Origin: Acetobacteraceae bacterium
GTDB taxonomy: Bacteria > Pseudomonadota > Alphaproteobacteria > Acetobacterales > Acetobacteraceae
Assembly: GCA_947475245.1 (NCBI GenBank)
Contig: CANJLW010000004.1
Coordinates: 124,001 to 188,000 of the forward strand
Length of the DNA stretch: 64,000 nt
Reading direction: 5' to 3'
The translations under genes and the position numbers were made by a program. Positions 46,874-56,485 of the stretch are shown piece after piece (the first letter of the stretch is position 1; the number at the start of each line of letters is the position of its first letter). Under the pieces are notes generated by a model. That model saw nothing but the letters and a program-made list of their open reading frames with translations, made no database searches and had not been told where the DNA came from.

Positions 46874-47557
46874 TCAGGGTTTCGACGGCACGCTCCGAAA
46901 CCCGGTCGCGACCACGTACAGTTCGCTCGATCCCTTGCGGCTGGCGGGCGGCTTCGCGTGGCGCACCAACGCGAAATGCCGCCGCAACCGGTCCAGCATC
47001 TGCTTCTCCGACCCGCCCTGAAACACCTTGGCGACGAAGGAGCCGCCGTCGAGCAGCACGTCCTGCGCGAACGCCAGCGCCATGTCGGCAAGCGCCATGA
47101 TGCGCAGATGGTCGGTCGCGTTATGACCGGTCGTGTTCGGCGCCATGTCGGACAGCACGAGATCGACCTTGCCGCCGAGTTCGTTGGCCAGCCGCTCCGG
47201 CATCTCCGGATCGGTGAAGTCGCCCTGGATGATCGTCGCGCCCTCGATCGGATCAAATGCCAGAAGATCGATCGCCAGCACCGACGCCGCGCCGCGCTTG
47301 GTCGCGACCTGCGTCCAGCCGCCCGGTGCCGCGCCCAGATCCAAGACCCGCGCGCCCTTGCGGATCAGTTTGAATTTATCGTCCAGTTCCAACAGCTTGA
47401 ACGCGGCGCGGGACCGCCAGCCTTGCTCCTTGGCCGCCGCGACATAGGGGTCGTTCAACTGCCGCATCAGCCAGCGCTGCGACGCGGGACTCCGACTCTT
47501 GGCCGTACGCAGCATGACCGACAGGCCACGCGACGTCGAAACAGGCGATTTACTCAT
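46874..47557 (-). CDS. rlmE: 23S rRNA 2'-O-ribose methyltransferase RlmE
   Basis: About 227 residues from ATG 47555-47557. The motifs SRAAFKLLELDDKF, LDLGAAPGGWTQVA (SAM-binding) and VDLVLSDMAPNTTGH are diagnostic, as is the C-terminal KVFQGGSEKQML with its catalytic lysine. RlmE methylates U2552 of 23S rRNA (E. coli numbering) in the 50S subunit. It starts 1 bp after the ppx stop, a common alphaproteobacterial pair. Confidence 0.95.
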   Translation of the reverse strand: MSKSPVSTSRGLSVMLRTAKSRSPASQRWLMRQLNDPYVAAAKEQGWRSRAAFKLLELDDKFKLIRKGARVLDLGAAPGGWTQVATKRGAASVLAIDLLAFDPIEGATIIQGDFTDPEMPERLANELGGKVDLVLSDMAPNTTGHNATDHLRIMALADMALAFAQDVLLDGGSFVAKVFQGGSEKQMLDRLRRHFALVRHAKPPASRKGSSELYVVATGFRSVPSKP

Positions 47558-47558
47558 G

Positions 47559-48626
47559 CTATTTGCCGACCCCGCGGCGGCGCGGCTCTCCGCGCGCGTA
47601 TCTGCCGCCCTCATTACGCATCATGCGCAACAGCATGCCTTCCCGTAAGCCGCGATCCGCGACAATGACCTGTTCGGCGGGCCACAGACGCGCGATCGCC
47701 GCGAAAACCGCGCAGCCCGGCAGCACGAAGTCGACCCTTTCGGCCCCCACGCAGGGGTGCTGGATCAGGCCCTCCCGACCGAGATCGCGCAGATTTTCCA
47801 AGGCTGCCTCGGCTTCCGGCAACGTCAGCGCGACGCCATCGACATCGCAGCGACGATAGCGTTCCAGATTTAACGCGACCCCGGCCAGGGTAGTGACCGT
47901 GCCGCTGGTGCCCAGCAGCCGCACCCCGCCATCGCGGATTTCATGCCCGATACAATGGATCCGCTCGAACGGGCGCAGCCGTTCCACGACATCGTCGACC
48001 ATCGCCTCGAACCCCTGCCGCGTGAAGCCGGCCGGCCCCCAGCGTTCCGCCAGGGTCACCACGCCGATGGGCAGCGATTCATAGCCGATCAGATGCGGCC
48101 GACCACCGGTCAGGCGCACCCAGGCCAGTTCCGTGGAGCCACCGCCGATATCGAACAGCAGCGCGCGCCGCCCTCCTCCCGCCAGCAAGGGACCGCAGGA
48201 TTCCAGGGCCAGTTCGGCTTCTTCCCGGCTGGAGATCACGCCGATATCCAACCCGATCTCGTCGCGCACGCGGTTCAGGAAGGCGCGCCCGTTCGTCGCC
48301 CGCCGACAGGCTTCGGTCGCGATGGCGCGAAACTGCACGATATCGCGGCGCACCAACCGGGTCTGACAGGCGCGCAGCGCGTCGATGGCGCGATCCATCG
48401 CGGCATCCGCCAATTGCCCGGTATGATGCAGTCCTTCGCCGAGGCGAACGATGCGCGAAAAGCTGTCGATCACCCGAAACCCGTCGCCCGACGGCGCGCC
48501 CACGAGCATACGGCAATTATTCGTGCCCAGGTCGAGCGCGGCAAAGGCCGGCCCGGAATACCGGCGTGCCTGTTCCTGCCGCGTGGCGGCGGGGTCAACC
48601 CGAACCGAGGCCGGAAGCTGCATCAT
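47559..48626 (-). CDS. ppx: Ppx/GppA family exopolyphosphatase
   Basis: About 355 residues from the ATG at 48624-48626; an in-frame GTG at 48663-48665 (ORF-track start) is possible. The ASKHA phosphatase motifs are FAALDLGTNNCRMLV near residue 30, ISSREEAELALE near 130, and LFDIGGGSTELAWV near 155. The enzyme releases phosphate from polyphosphate and/or hydrolyses pppGpp. At this length it has the two-domain core without the C-terminal extension of E. coli Ppx. It is coupled to rlmE. Confidence 0.93.
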   Translation of the reverse strand: MMQLPASVRVDPAATRQEQARRYSGPAFAALDLGTNNCRMLVGAPSGDGFRVIDSFSRIVRLGEGLHHTGQLADAAMDRAIDALRACQTRLVRRDIVQFRAIATEACRRATNGRAFLNRVRDEIGLDIGVISSREEAELALESCGPLLAGGGRRALLFDIGGGSTELAWVRLTGGRPHLIGYESLPIGVVTLAERWGPAGFTRQGFEAMVDDVVERLRPFERIHCIGHEIRDGGVRLLGTSGTVTTLAGVALNLERYRRCDVDGVALTLPEAEAALENLRDLGREGLIQHPCVGAERVDFVLPGCAVFAAIARLWPAEQVIVADRGLREGMLLRMMRNEGGRYARGEPRRRGVGK

Positions 48627-48722
48627 CCTTACATTGTCACCGCCCACGCTGACCGGGGCAAGCACCGAATGTTAACAGCCCCCCGTCTTGCGATTAATTC
48701 ACTCCCAAACCGCCCATGGACT

Positions 48723-49607
48723 TCAGGCCAACGCCACACGCCATCCGTCGCCGCCCGCTTCCCCCGCCGCATCCGCCGCGATCCGCGCCCGCCGCAGCAG
48801 CCCCCGCGCATCGTCGGCCATCCCAAAACTCCGTTCGGCAATCCCGATCGACAGGGTCTGGCGGCGACCGGGTTCCTCCTCCTCCGCGCGATCATCCATC
48901 GCGATCCGCCGCCGCACCAGATTTTCCGCCCGCTCGGCCGCCGTCATGTGATCCATGCCGCCCGTCCAGACCGCGAATGCGTCGCCGTCGACCCGCCCGA
49001 CGATGTCGCCGGGCCGCACCATCGCCCGCAACAACCCGGCGATCCTGATCAACATCCGATCTCCCGCCGCTCTGCCAAACAGCGCGTTCACCCGACGCAG
49101 TTGATCCAGATCGACGACCATCATCGTGCCCGCCTGCCCGTCGCGGTCCAGACGCCCGATATGCCGATCGACCTCCGCCAGGAAATACAGGCGATTGGGC
49201 ACGCCGGTCAGCGCGTCGAGTCCCGGTTCCGTCGCCCCCTGACGCGCCATAACCCCGATGAGCGCGGCCACGCCCGCCCCAAACAGCCGATCCGCCGCCG
49301 TCCACCGCGCCCCGTTCGGCGTCCGCCACAGCACCAACCCGCCGCGCCGCCCGCCGGTCAGTCGTCCTTCCCATGGGCACGCCAAAACCGCGCGCCCGTC
49401 CGTCGCCGACGCAAAACCGACCGCGTCGCGCGCCAACAGTGCCCGAGCCTCCGCCGCCACCGGCGCGAAATCGCCGCCGAAGCGATGCGTGACGACGATC
49501 GTCCCCTCCGCCCCGGCCTCCAGCGTCGCCGCTCCCTCCAGCCCCGCGGTCCGGCACAAAGCCTCCAACCCCGCCTCGACGCTTCCCTTAACGGCATCCG
49601 GCGCCAT
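48723..49607 (-). CDS. GGDEF-domain protein with degenerate active-site motif
   Basis: A 294-residue protein. The first 125 residues look like a GAF-type sensor region (FASATDGRAVLACPWEGR...). The GGDEF-type domain begins at LDALTGVPNRLYFLAEVDRHI near residue 130. The signature is DGDAF (residues 207-211) instead of GGDEF, losing the first glycine and the glutamate needed for diguanylate cyclase activity. It is therefore probably a non-catalytic sensor or binding protein. No membrane segment or EAL domain is seen. Confidence 0.85.
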   Translation of the reverse strand: MAPDAVKGSVEAGLEALCRTAGLEGAATLEAGAEGTIVVTHRFGGDFAPVAAEARALLARDAVGFASATDGRAVLACPWEGRLTGGRRGGLVLWRTPNGARWTAADRLFGAGVAALIGVMARQGATEPGLDALTGVPNRLYFLAEVDRHIGRLDRDGQAGTMMVVDLDQLRRVNALFGRAAGDRMLIRIAGLLRAMVRPGDIVGRVDGDAFAVWTGGMDHMTAAERAENLVRRRIAMDDRAEEEEPGRRQTLSIGIAERSFGMADDARGLLRRARIAADAAGEAGGDGWRVALA

Positions 49608-49917
49608 CCGCGTTTCTCCCTGTCCGTAGGCCTATCTTATCCCGCCGCATAAGCCGGTCTATGCTGCGGTGGAATGGGACGGACGCACATGCGGGCTGTT
49701 TGGTATGATTGCCAGGGCCGCGGCACGGTGCCGGCCAACTCTTTGGGCGTTATTCCCAACAGCGACCCCACCGGCACGATACCCCCAGACGCATGCTGTC
49801 CGTCGCCGATCGCTTTCCGCTATAGGTGACCGCGAACGCATCTCTCGGTGGAACACGGCGATAAGGTCGTAACCGTCGCCATCAATTCCGCCTGTTAACT
49901 GGAACAAGGACTCCTTC
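49608..49917. other. 310-bp intergenic region between the GGDEF and SDR genes
   Basis: Divergent promoter space. No supported gene: the 67-codon plus-strand ORF at 49669-49872 lacks recognisable features. Two small inverted repeats lie here: around 49716-49736 (CGGCAC-G-GTGCCG core) and 49743-49759 (TTGGG/CCCAA). They could belong to an RNA leader for the SDR gene, but nothing known matches. Confidence 0.5.
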
Positions 49918-50607
49918 ATGCCCCAACACTCGACCGCGCTGATCGTCGGCGCCAATCGCGGCATCGGTCTCGGCGTCGTCCGCGAATACCTGTCTCGCGG
50001 AGTCTCGGTCATCGCCACCGCGCGCAATCCCGACGCCGCCGCGGAACTGCGCGCGCTGGCCCAGGCCAATCCCGGCCGCGTCGACATCCGGGCGCTGGAC
50101 ATGAACGACGGCGCGCAAATCGACGCCTTCACCGCGACTCTGCCGGAGATCGACGTGGCCCTGGTCAACGCCGGCGTCTCCGGCCCCGACCACCGCACCG
50201 CCAACAAGGCCAGTGCCGCCGAAATCGGCGCGCTGATGTTCGTCAACGCCATCGCTCCCACGCGACTCGCCCGCCATCTGATGCCGAAACTCCGCGCCGG
50301 CGGCGTGCTGGCCTTCACCAGCTCCGTCATGGGCAGTGTCGCGCTCAACCCCGGCGGGCACGAGCTTTACCGCGCCAGCAAGGCGGCGCTGAACTCCCTG
50401 ACCCGGGGCCTGCATCCGGAACTGCGCGGACGCGGCATCGCCTTGCTGACCATGCATCCGGGCTGGGTGCGCACCGACATGGGCGGCCCCACCGCCGCCG
50501 TCTCGGTCGAGGACAGCGCGCGCGGCATGGTCGACACGATCGCCTCCGCCGCCGGGTCCGAGGACCACCGCTTCCTCGACTGGAAAGGCGACACGATCGC
50601 CTGGTAA
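49918..50607 (+). CDS. Short-chain dehydrogenase/reductase
   Basis: A 229-residue classical SDR; AAGGA precedes the start by seven bases. NAD(P)-binding GANRGIGLG near residue 12, NAG near 83, catalytic Ser in FTSSVMGS near 129, and Tyr-x3-Lys in LYRASKAALN near 144. The size and the final WKGDTIAW resemble C-factor/CsgA-like SDRs. Substrate unknown. It is 12 bp upstream of hrpB and probably co-transcribed. Confidence 0.93.
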   Translation: MPQHSTALIVGANRGIGLGVVREYLSRGVSVIATARNPDAAAELRALAQANPGRVDIRALDMNDGAQIDAFTATLPEIDVALVNAGVSGPDHRTANKASAAEIGALMFVNAIAPTRLARHLMPKLRAGGVLAFTSSVMGSVALNPGGHELYRASKAALNSLTRGLHPELRGRGIALLTMHPGWVRTDMGGPTAAVSVEDSARGMVDTIASAAGSEDHRFLDWKGDTIAW

Positions 50608-50619
50608 GGCGACATCGCC

Positions 50620-53091
50620 TTGGACAAAGCGCTGTTTCCCGATCTGCCCGACCTCGGCCTCCCGGTCAGCGATGCGCTGCCGGATCTGGCGCGGGTATTG
50701 GCCAGCGGGCGCAACGCCGTCCTGGTCGCGCCGCCGGGCGCGGGCAAAACCACGCTCGCGCCCCTCGCCCTCCTCGGCCAGTCCTGGATGGGCGATCAGG
50801 GCATCGTCATGCTCGAACCGCGCCGCCTCGCCGCTCGCGCGGCGGCGACGCGCATGGCATCGCTGATCGGGGAACAGGTCGGCCAAACCATCGGCTTCCG
50901 CACCCGCCTCGACTCCGCCGTCTCCGCCGCGACCCGGATTGAAGTCGTGACCGAAGGCCTGCTGGTGCGCCGCCTGCAATCGGATTCCGCGCTCGACGGC
51001 GTCGGTGCGGTCATCCTCGACGAAATCCACGAACGCTCGCTCGAATCCGACCTTGCGCTCGCCTTCCTGCTCGATTTGCAGCGCGTGCTGCGACCGGAAC
51101 TGCGCCTGATCGCGATGTCCGCCACCGCCGACGGCGCTCGCCTTGCCGGGATCATGGACGCCGAAGTGGTGGAGAGCGCCGGACGCATGTTCCCGGTCGA
51201 CGTACGCCACGAAAAGCGCGACATCGCCACCGTCCGCGACCTCAGCGGGGCGATGGCCGCCGCCATCCGCGCCGCGCTGGCCGACCATCAAGGCGACATC
51301 CTGGCCTTTCTGCCCGGCATGGGCGAAATCCGCCGCACCCAGTCCGCGCTCGACCGCTGCGGCGCGCTGGTGCTGCCGCTGCACGGCGACCTGCCGCCCG
51401 CCGAACAGGATCGCGCGCTGCGTCCCGCCGAAGGGCGCAGAGTCGTGCTGGCGACCTCCATCGCCGAAACCTCGCTGACCGTCCCCGGCGTACGCATCGT
51501 CATCGACGGCGGCTGGCGACGCTCCCCGCGCCTCGATCCCGCCACCGGCCTGACCCGGCTCGCCACGCTGCGCATCTCCCGCGCCGCCGCCGATCAACGC
51601 GCCGGGCGCGCCGGGCGGGAGGCACCGGGCGTCGCCATCCGCCTCTGGTCCACGGCGCTGCATCGCGGTTTGCCCGCCTATGACCGCCCGGAAATCCTGG
51701 AAGCGGAACTGTCGTCCCTGGCCCTGGATTGCGCGGGCTGGGGCACGCCGCCCGCCGATCTGCCGTTTCAGGACCGCCCCCCCGCCGGCGCGCTCGCCGC
51801 CGGCAACGCGCTGCTCGCAGATCTCGGCGCGCTCGCTACCGACGGGCGCATCACCGAAATCGGCCGCAAGATGGTGCGCCTGGGCGCGCATCCGCGCCTC
51901 GCCGCCATGATGCTGGCGGCGGAAACCCCGCCGGAAAGCGCGCTCGCCGCCGATCTCGCCGCCCTGTTGGAGGAGCGCGACCCGTTGCGTGGAGTGGCGG
52001 GCGGAGCACAGGACTCCCCCGCCGACATCGCGCTGCGCCTGCAAGCCCTGCAATTCGGCGATGCCAACGCCGATCGCGGCGCGCTGTCGCGCATCCGCCG
52101 CTCCGCCGAACAGTTCCGCCGCCGCCTCCGTCTGCGCGCCGATCTCCTCGGCGGTGGCGATCCGGGCAAACTCCTCGCCGCCGCCTTCCCCGACCGTATC
52201 GCCCAACGCCGCGGCGAACCCGGTTCCTTCCGCTTTTCCGGCGGCGGCGGCGCGCGCCTGCCCAACGCCGATCCCCTGGCCAAGGCCGGCCTGCTGGTCG
52301 TCGCCTCGATGGAGGTCAAGGCCGGCGCGCGCATCCGCCTCGCCGCGCCGCTCGACCCCGACGCGCTGCCCCAGGTCCTTGCGGCACGCGCGACGGAGCA
52401 GGTGGAATTCGGCTACGACGCCGCCTCCGGCTCGGTCTTCGCGCGCCGCCGCCGCCGCCTGGGCGCGCTGATCCTGAGCGATCGCACCGTCCCCGCCGAT
52501 CCCGCCCAGGTCGCGCCCGCCTTGGCCGCGGCGGCGGCGGCCGAGGGGCTGCGGGCGCTGCCCTGGACCGACGATATCCGCCAGTTCCAGGCCCGCGTCG
52601 CGCTGATGCGCGGCCTGGAGCCGGATGACGACTGGCCCGATCTGTCCGACGCCGTCCTGGCCGCGACCGCCGCCGAATGGCTGGTGCCCTATCTGTCGGG
52701 CATGATGCGGCTGACCGACCTGCAACGCCTCGATCTGCCGACCATCCTGCGTTCCATGCTCCCTTGGGCGCTGCTGTCCCGCCTGGATCGCGCGCTGCCG
52801 ACCCACCTTGCGCTGACCGGCGGCCGTTCGCGGGTGGACTATACCGAGGCCGTGCCAATGGCCTCCGCGCGCGCACAGGCGTTCTACGGCATGACCGCGA
52901 CGCCGTTGCTGGCCGACGGCCGTATTCCGCTGCGCCTCGCCCTGCTCTCCCCCGCCGGCCGGCCAATCGCCGTCACCGCCGATCTCGCGGGTTTCTGGAA
53001 AGGTGCCTGGGCCGATGCCCGCCGCGACATGCGCGGACGCTATCCCAGGCACAGCTGGCCGGAAGACGGCGGCAATCCGGGCGCAGGGTAG
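50620..53091 (+). CDS. hrpB: ATP-dependent helicase HrpB
   Basis: An 823-residue DEAH-box-type helicase that begins with TTG 50620. Motif I APPGAGKTT near residue 40, motif II LDEIHERS near 133, motif III MSATADG near 166, and motif VI DQRAGRAGREAPG near 326; a HrpB C-terminal domain with LPTHLALTGGRSRVDY near 727. HrpB is widespread but its RNA substrate is poorly defined. TTG is uncommon, yet no better start precedes the conserved N-terminus. Confidence 0.94.
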   Translation: MDKALFPDLPDLGLPVSDALPDLARVLASGRNAVLVAPPGAGKTTLAPLALLGQSWMGDQGIVMLEPRRLAARAAATRMASLIGEQVGQTIGFRTRLDSAVSAATRIEVVTEGLLVRRLQSDSALDGVGAVILDEIHERSLESDLALAFLLDLQRVLRPELRLIAMSATADGARLAGIMDAEVVESAGRMFPVDVRHEKRDIATVRDLSGAMAAAIRAALADHQGDILAFLPGMGEIRRTQSALDRCGALVLPLHGDLPPAEQDRALRPAEGRRVVLATSIAETSLTVPGVRIVIDGGWRRSPRLDPATGLTRLATLRISRAAADQRAGRAGREAPGVAIRLWSTALHRGLPAYDRPEILEAELSSLALDCAGWGTPPADLPFQDRPPAGALAAGNALLADLGALATDGRITEIGRKMVRLGAHPRLAAMMLAAETPPESALAADLAALLEERDPLRGVAGGAQDSPADIALRLQALQFGDANADRGALSRIRRSAEQFRRRLRLRADLLGGGDPGKLLAAAFPDRIAQRRGEPGSFRFSGGGGARLPNADPLAKAGLLVVASMEVKAGARIRLAAPLDPDALPQVLAARATEQVEFGYDAASGSVFARRRRRLGALILSDRTVPADPAQVAPALAAAAAAEGLRALPWTDDIRQFQARVALMRGLEPDDDWPDLSDAVLAATAAEWLVPYLSGMMRLTDLQRLDLPTILRSMLPWALLSRLDRALPTHLALTGGRSRVDYTEAVPMASARAQAFYGMTATPLLADGRIPLRLALLSPAGRPIAVTADLAGFWKGAWADARRDMRGRYPRHSWPEDGGNPGAG

Positions 53092-53216
53092 CCAAAAGCC
53101 TCCCACCGCCATTGGACCGAAGCGCGATTCCCCCGCGTCGGCTCCGCAAAAGCGTGGCGGGATATGTTGCGGATCGCTAATCTTATACAGCCTTGCGACA
53201 AACCCCGGCAAACGCC

Positions 53217-54356
53217 ATGTCCGCTGCAACCCTGTTCGAAACCGAGTCCCGCGACACGATGCTTCCACGCGCCGCCATTGCCTGCTTGATCACAGCCTCG
53301 CCCCGCTTGCGCATGCTGACCCTTGGCCTTGCTCTGATGGTCGCCGCCTGCGGTGGCCTGCCCGCCGACGCCGTCGCGCGCGGCGCGCCCGACAGCTTTT
53401 CCCCGCTCGTGAAAAAAGTCCTCCCGGCCGTCGTCAACATCGCGGTGACCGAAACCGTATCCGGGCGCGATATCGCCGCCGAATTGCCGGCGGAACTGCG
53501 CGACACCCCGATCGGGCGCGAATTCCGCCGCCGCTACGGCAACCGCAAGGAATCCGTCACCGGCGCCGGGTCCGGCTTCATCATCGACCCCTCCGGGATC
53601 ATCGTCACCAACAACCATGTCGTCGGCCGCGCCGACTCGATCGTCGTGTCGCTGACCGACGGCCGCCAGCTTCCCGCCATCGTGCTGGGGCAGGACGAAC
53701 TGACCGACATCGCCGTGATCAAAATCAAGGGCAGCCAGGCGCTGCCCTTCGTCCCCTGGGGCAACTCCGCGAAAATGGAGGTCGGCGACTGGATCCTCGC
53801 CGCCGGTAACCCCTTCGGCCTGGGCGGCTCGGTTACCGCCGGGATCATCTCCGCCTATGGCCGCGACCTCGGCTCCGGCCCGTTCGACAATTTTTTGCAG
53901 ATCGACGCGCCCATCAATCCCGGCAATTCCGGCGGTCCGATTTTCAATATGGATGGGCAGGTCATCGGCGTCAGTTCCGTCATCGTGTCCCCCACCGGTG
54001 CCTCCGTCGGCATCGGCTTCGCCATCCCCAGCGACGCCGCCAGCCGAATCGTCGCCCAACTCCTCGCCCGCGGCTCCATCGAACGCGGCTGGTTGGGCGT
54101 ATCGGTCGACGACCGCGACAGCGGCGTGCTGATCGCGGCGCTGGACCGCACCGGACCGGCCGCGCGCGCGGGCATCCGCCCTGGCGACATCGTCCTGTCC
54201 ATCAACGGCGACAAAATCGAGTCCGCGCGCGGACTGATCCGCGCCGTCGCCGCCGTATCGCCCAACAACGTCGCCCGAGTCGTCGTGCGACGCCAGGGTC
54301 GCGAAATCGACATTCCAGTCACCGTCGGGCGCCGCCCCACGGATCAATCCGGCTAA
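53217..54356 (+). CDS. HtrA/DegP-type serine protease with one PDZ domain
   Basis: About 379 residues from ATG 53217; the ORF-track start eight codons upstream is a TTG, and later ATGs at 53259 or 53313 are possible. The hydrophobic segment LTLGLALMVAAC resembles a signal with a lipobox-like LMVAAC, so it may be anchored. Catalytic triad: His134 (NNHVVG), Asp164 (ELTDIAVIKI), Ser238 (PGNSGGPIF). A single PDZ domain covers about residues 285-370. It is a DegS/HtrA-type periplasmic quality-control protease. Eighteen bp separate it from a response regulator gene. Confidence 0.93.
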   Translation: MSAATLFETESRDTMLPRAAIACLITASPRLRMLTLGLALMVAACGGLPADAVARGAPDSFSPLVKKVLPAVVNIAVTETVSGRDIAAELPAELRDTPIGREFRRRYGNRKESVTGAGSGFIIDPSGIIVTNNHVVGRADSIVVSLTDGRQLPAIVLGQDELTDIAVIKIKGSQALPFVPWGNSAKMEVGDWILAAGNPFGLGGSVTAGIISAYGRDLGSGPFDNFLQIDAPINPGNSGGPIFNMDGQVIGVSSVIVSPTGASVGIGFAIPSDAASRIVAQLLARGSIERGWLGVSVDDRDSGVLIAALDRTGPAARAGIRPGDIVLSINGDKIESARGLIRAVAAVSPNNVARVVVRRQGREIDIPVTVGRRPTDQSG

Positions 54357-54374
54357 AGAAGGAGGTCAGACGCA

Positions 54375-55058
54375 ATGCGCATCCTGGTGGTCGAGGACGA
54401 CAAGGACGTCGCGGGCTTCGTCGTCCGCGGCTTGAAGGAAAGCGGCCATGTCGTCGAGCACGCCGATAACGGCCGCGACGGCCTGTTCCTGGCGGCGAGC
54501 GAGAAGTTCGACGCCATCGTGCTCGATCGCATGCTGCCCGGCGGCATCGACGGGCTGCATATCCTGGAAACTCTGCGCGGACAGAAAAACGCTGTTCCGG
54601 TGCTGATCCTCTCCGCGCTCGCCGCCGTCGACGAACGCGTCAAGGGCCTGCAGGCCGGCGGCGACGACTATCTGACCAAACCGTTTGCCTTCTCCGAACT
54701 CCTGGCCCGTGTCGAGGCCCTCGGCCGGCGCGGCAACAGCGAAGGTCCGGTCACGCGGTTAAAGGTCGAAGACCTGGAACTCGACCTGCTGGCGCGCCAG
54801 GTTCGGCGCGCCGGGCAGAAAATCGACCTGCAACCGCGCGAATTCCGGCTGTTGGAATATCTGATGCGCCATGCCGGTCAGGTCGTGACACGCACCATGC
54901 TGTTGGAAGGCGTGTGGGACTACCACTTCGACCCGCAGACCAACGTGATCGACGTCCATGTCTCGCGCCTGCGGCAAAAAGTGGATAAGCCCTTTCCGGT
55001 GTCGCTGATCCAGACCGTCCGCAACGCCGGTTACATGCTGCGCGCCGAACCGGTGTGA
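54375..55058 (+). CDS. OmpR-family response regulator
   Basis: A 227-residue regulator behind a strong AAGGAGG site. Receiver domain: acidic pocket VVEDDKD near residue 6, phosphorylation site Asp51 (VLDRML), and switch Lys in YLTKPF near 101. The winged-helix DNA-binding domain fills about residues 128-225 (LQPREFRLLEYLMRHAG, VDVHVSRLRQK). It controls transcription when phosphorylated by the downstream kinase. Coupling to an htrA gene suggests an envelope-stress regulon. Confidence 0.95.
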   Translation: MRILVVEDDKDVAGFVVRGLKESGHVVEHADNGRDGLFLAASEKFDAIVLDRMLPGGIDGLHILETLRGQKNAVPVLILSALAAVDERVKGLQAGGDDYLTKPFAFSELLARVEALGRRGNSEGPVTRLKVEDLELDLLARQVRRAGQKIDLQPREFRLLEYLMRHAGQVVTRTMLLEGVWDYHFDPQTNVIDVHVSRLRQKVDKPFPVSLIQTVRNAGYMLRAEPV

Positions 55059-56428
55059 TCGGCAATATCCTGCTGCGTTCGGCGGGGTTCCGCTTCGCCG
55101 TCATCTATGCCGCGCTGCTGGTTGCCAGCGCCTTCGGTCTGGCGTTCTTCCTGTGGTGGTCCACCGCGGGTCTACTCGATCGCCAGACGGAAGCCGCGAT
55201 CCAGACCGACGCTGAAAGCCTGTGGGAACACTGGCTGGAAGACGGCATGCGCGGGCTTGTCGCCACGATCGAGGATCGCGTCGCGCAGAACATCGACGAC
55301 GACGCGATCTATCTGCTGGTCGATCCGCAGGGCAGACGGGTCGCCGGAAATCTGGAACGCTGGCCGACCGCGGTGGCCGAGGCCGGACAGGTGTTCGAGT
55401 TGCAATTGCAGCGCGCGGGCATGCGGTCGATGGCGCGCGTGCAACGCTTCGACGTACCGAACGGCTATCACCTCCTGATCGGGCGCGACATTCAATTGCG
55501 CCTGCAATTGCGCGCCTTGCTGAAAAACGCCCTGCTCTGGGCCGTGACCGTCGTCGCCGTCATGGCGGCGATCGGTGGCCTGGTAGTGCGCAACCTGTTC
55601 CGACGAGCGCTGCATTCCGTGTCGGTTACTGCCGCCGCCATCGCAGCCGGCGATCTGGCGCAACGCGTCCGCCACTCCGGCCGCGGCGACGAATTTGACC
55701 AGCTCGCCGATGTCATCAACGACATGCTGGATCGAATCAGCCGCCTCATGGACGGCGTGAAGCAGGTATCCAACGCCATCGCGCACGACCTGCGCACCCC
55801 GATCACCCGCGCCCGCACCCGCCTGGAAGATGCTTTGCTGCACGCCGCGACGCGAGAGGAACTGCAAGCCGCCATCGAAAGGGCGACCGCCGATCTGGAC
55901 GACATCGTGCGCGTCTTCCAGGCGTTGATGCGCATTTCGGAAATCGAGGCCGGATCGCGCCGATCCAGCTTCGAGCGCATCGATCTGGCGCCGCTGCTGC
56001 GCGGGGTCGAGGACATGTACGGCGTGGTGGCCGAGGAACGCGAGATCGCCCTGGCGGTCGAAGTGCCGAACCAGCTCAATGCTTATGGCGATGCCGCGCT
56101 TATCCAGCAGGCCGTCGCCAATCTGGTCGATAACGCGATCAAATTCTCGCCCTCCGCCGCCACGGTGCGGCTATCCGCGGTCGTCGGGCCGACCGGGATC
56201 GAGATCGTCGTCACCGATCAGGGACCCGGCATCCCCAAAGCGGATGTCGGCAAGGCGACGGAGCGCTTCTTCCGCGGCGAAAGCGCGCGCAGCACGCCCG
56301 GTGCGGGGCTGGGCCTGTCGCTGGTGCAGGCCGTCGCGCAACTGCACGGCGGTGCCCTGCGCCTGGAAGACGGCACGCCGGGCCTGCGCGCGGTTTTATT
56401 CCTGCCCCAGGCCGACGACGCCACATGA
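55055..56428 (+). CDS. Membrane sensor histidine kinase
   Basis: A 457-residue kinase that starts with GTG overlapping the regulator stop by four bases. Two transmembrane helices (about residues 10-32 and 150-172) enclose a periplasmic sensor domain of about 115 residues; a HAMP linker follows (to about 228). The phosphoacceptor is His244 in AHDLRTPITRART. The ATPase has NLVDNAIKFSP (N box), DQGPGIP (G1) and GAGLGLSLVQAVAQLHGG (G2). It phosphorylates the partner OmpR-type regulator; the stimulus is unknown. Confidence 0.95.
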   Translation: MIGNILLRSAGFRFAVIYAALLVASAFGLAFFLWWSTAGLLDRQTEAAIQTDAESLWEHWLEDGMRGLVATIEDRVAQNIDDDAIYLLVDPQGRRVAGNLERWPTAVAEAGQVFELQLQRAGMRSMARVQRFDVPNGYHLLIGRDIQLRLQLRALLKNALLWAVTVVAVMAAIGGLVVRNLFRRALHSVSVTAAAIAAGDLAQRVRHSGRGDEFDQLADVINDMLDRISRLMDGVKQVSNAIAHDLRTPITRARTRLEDALLHAATREELQAAIERATADLDDIVRVFQALMRISEIEAGSRRSSFERIDLAPLLRGVEDMYGVVAEEREIALAVEVPNQLNAYGDAALIQQAVANLVDNAIKFSPSAATVRLSAVVGPTGIEIVVTDQGPGIPKADVGKATERFFRGESARSTPGAGLGLSLVQAVAQLHGGALRLEDGTPGLRAVLFLPQADDAT

Positions 56429-56485
56429 CCGTGTTTTCATGCGTGCATCACGCTGAGGAGAGTCGCACCGGCGCATAAGGACCCG

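Noticed and set aside
49882-53268. 1128-codon minus-strand ORF
   Set aside because: It lies antisense to the SDR and hrpB genes, which have complete family motifs. Such long antisense frames are common in high-GC DNA, and the translated product is Gly/Arg/Gln-rich without domains.
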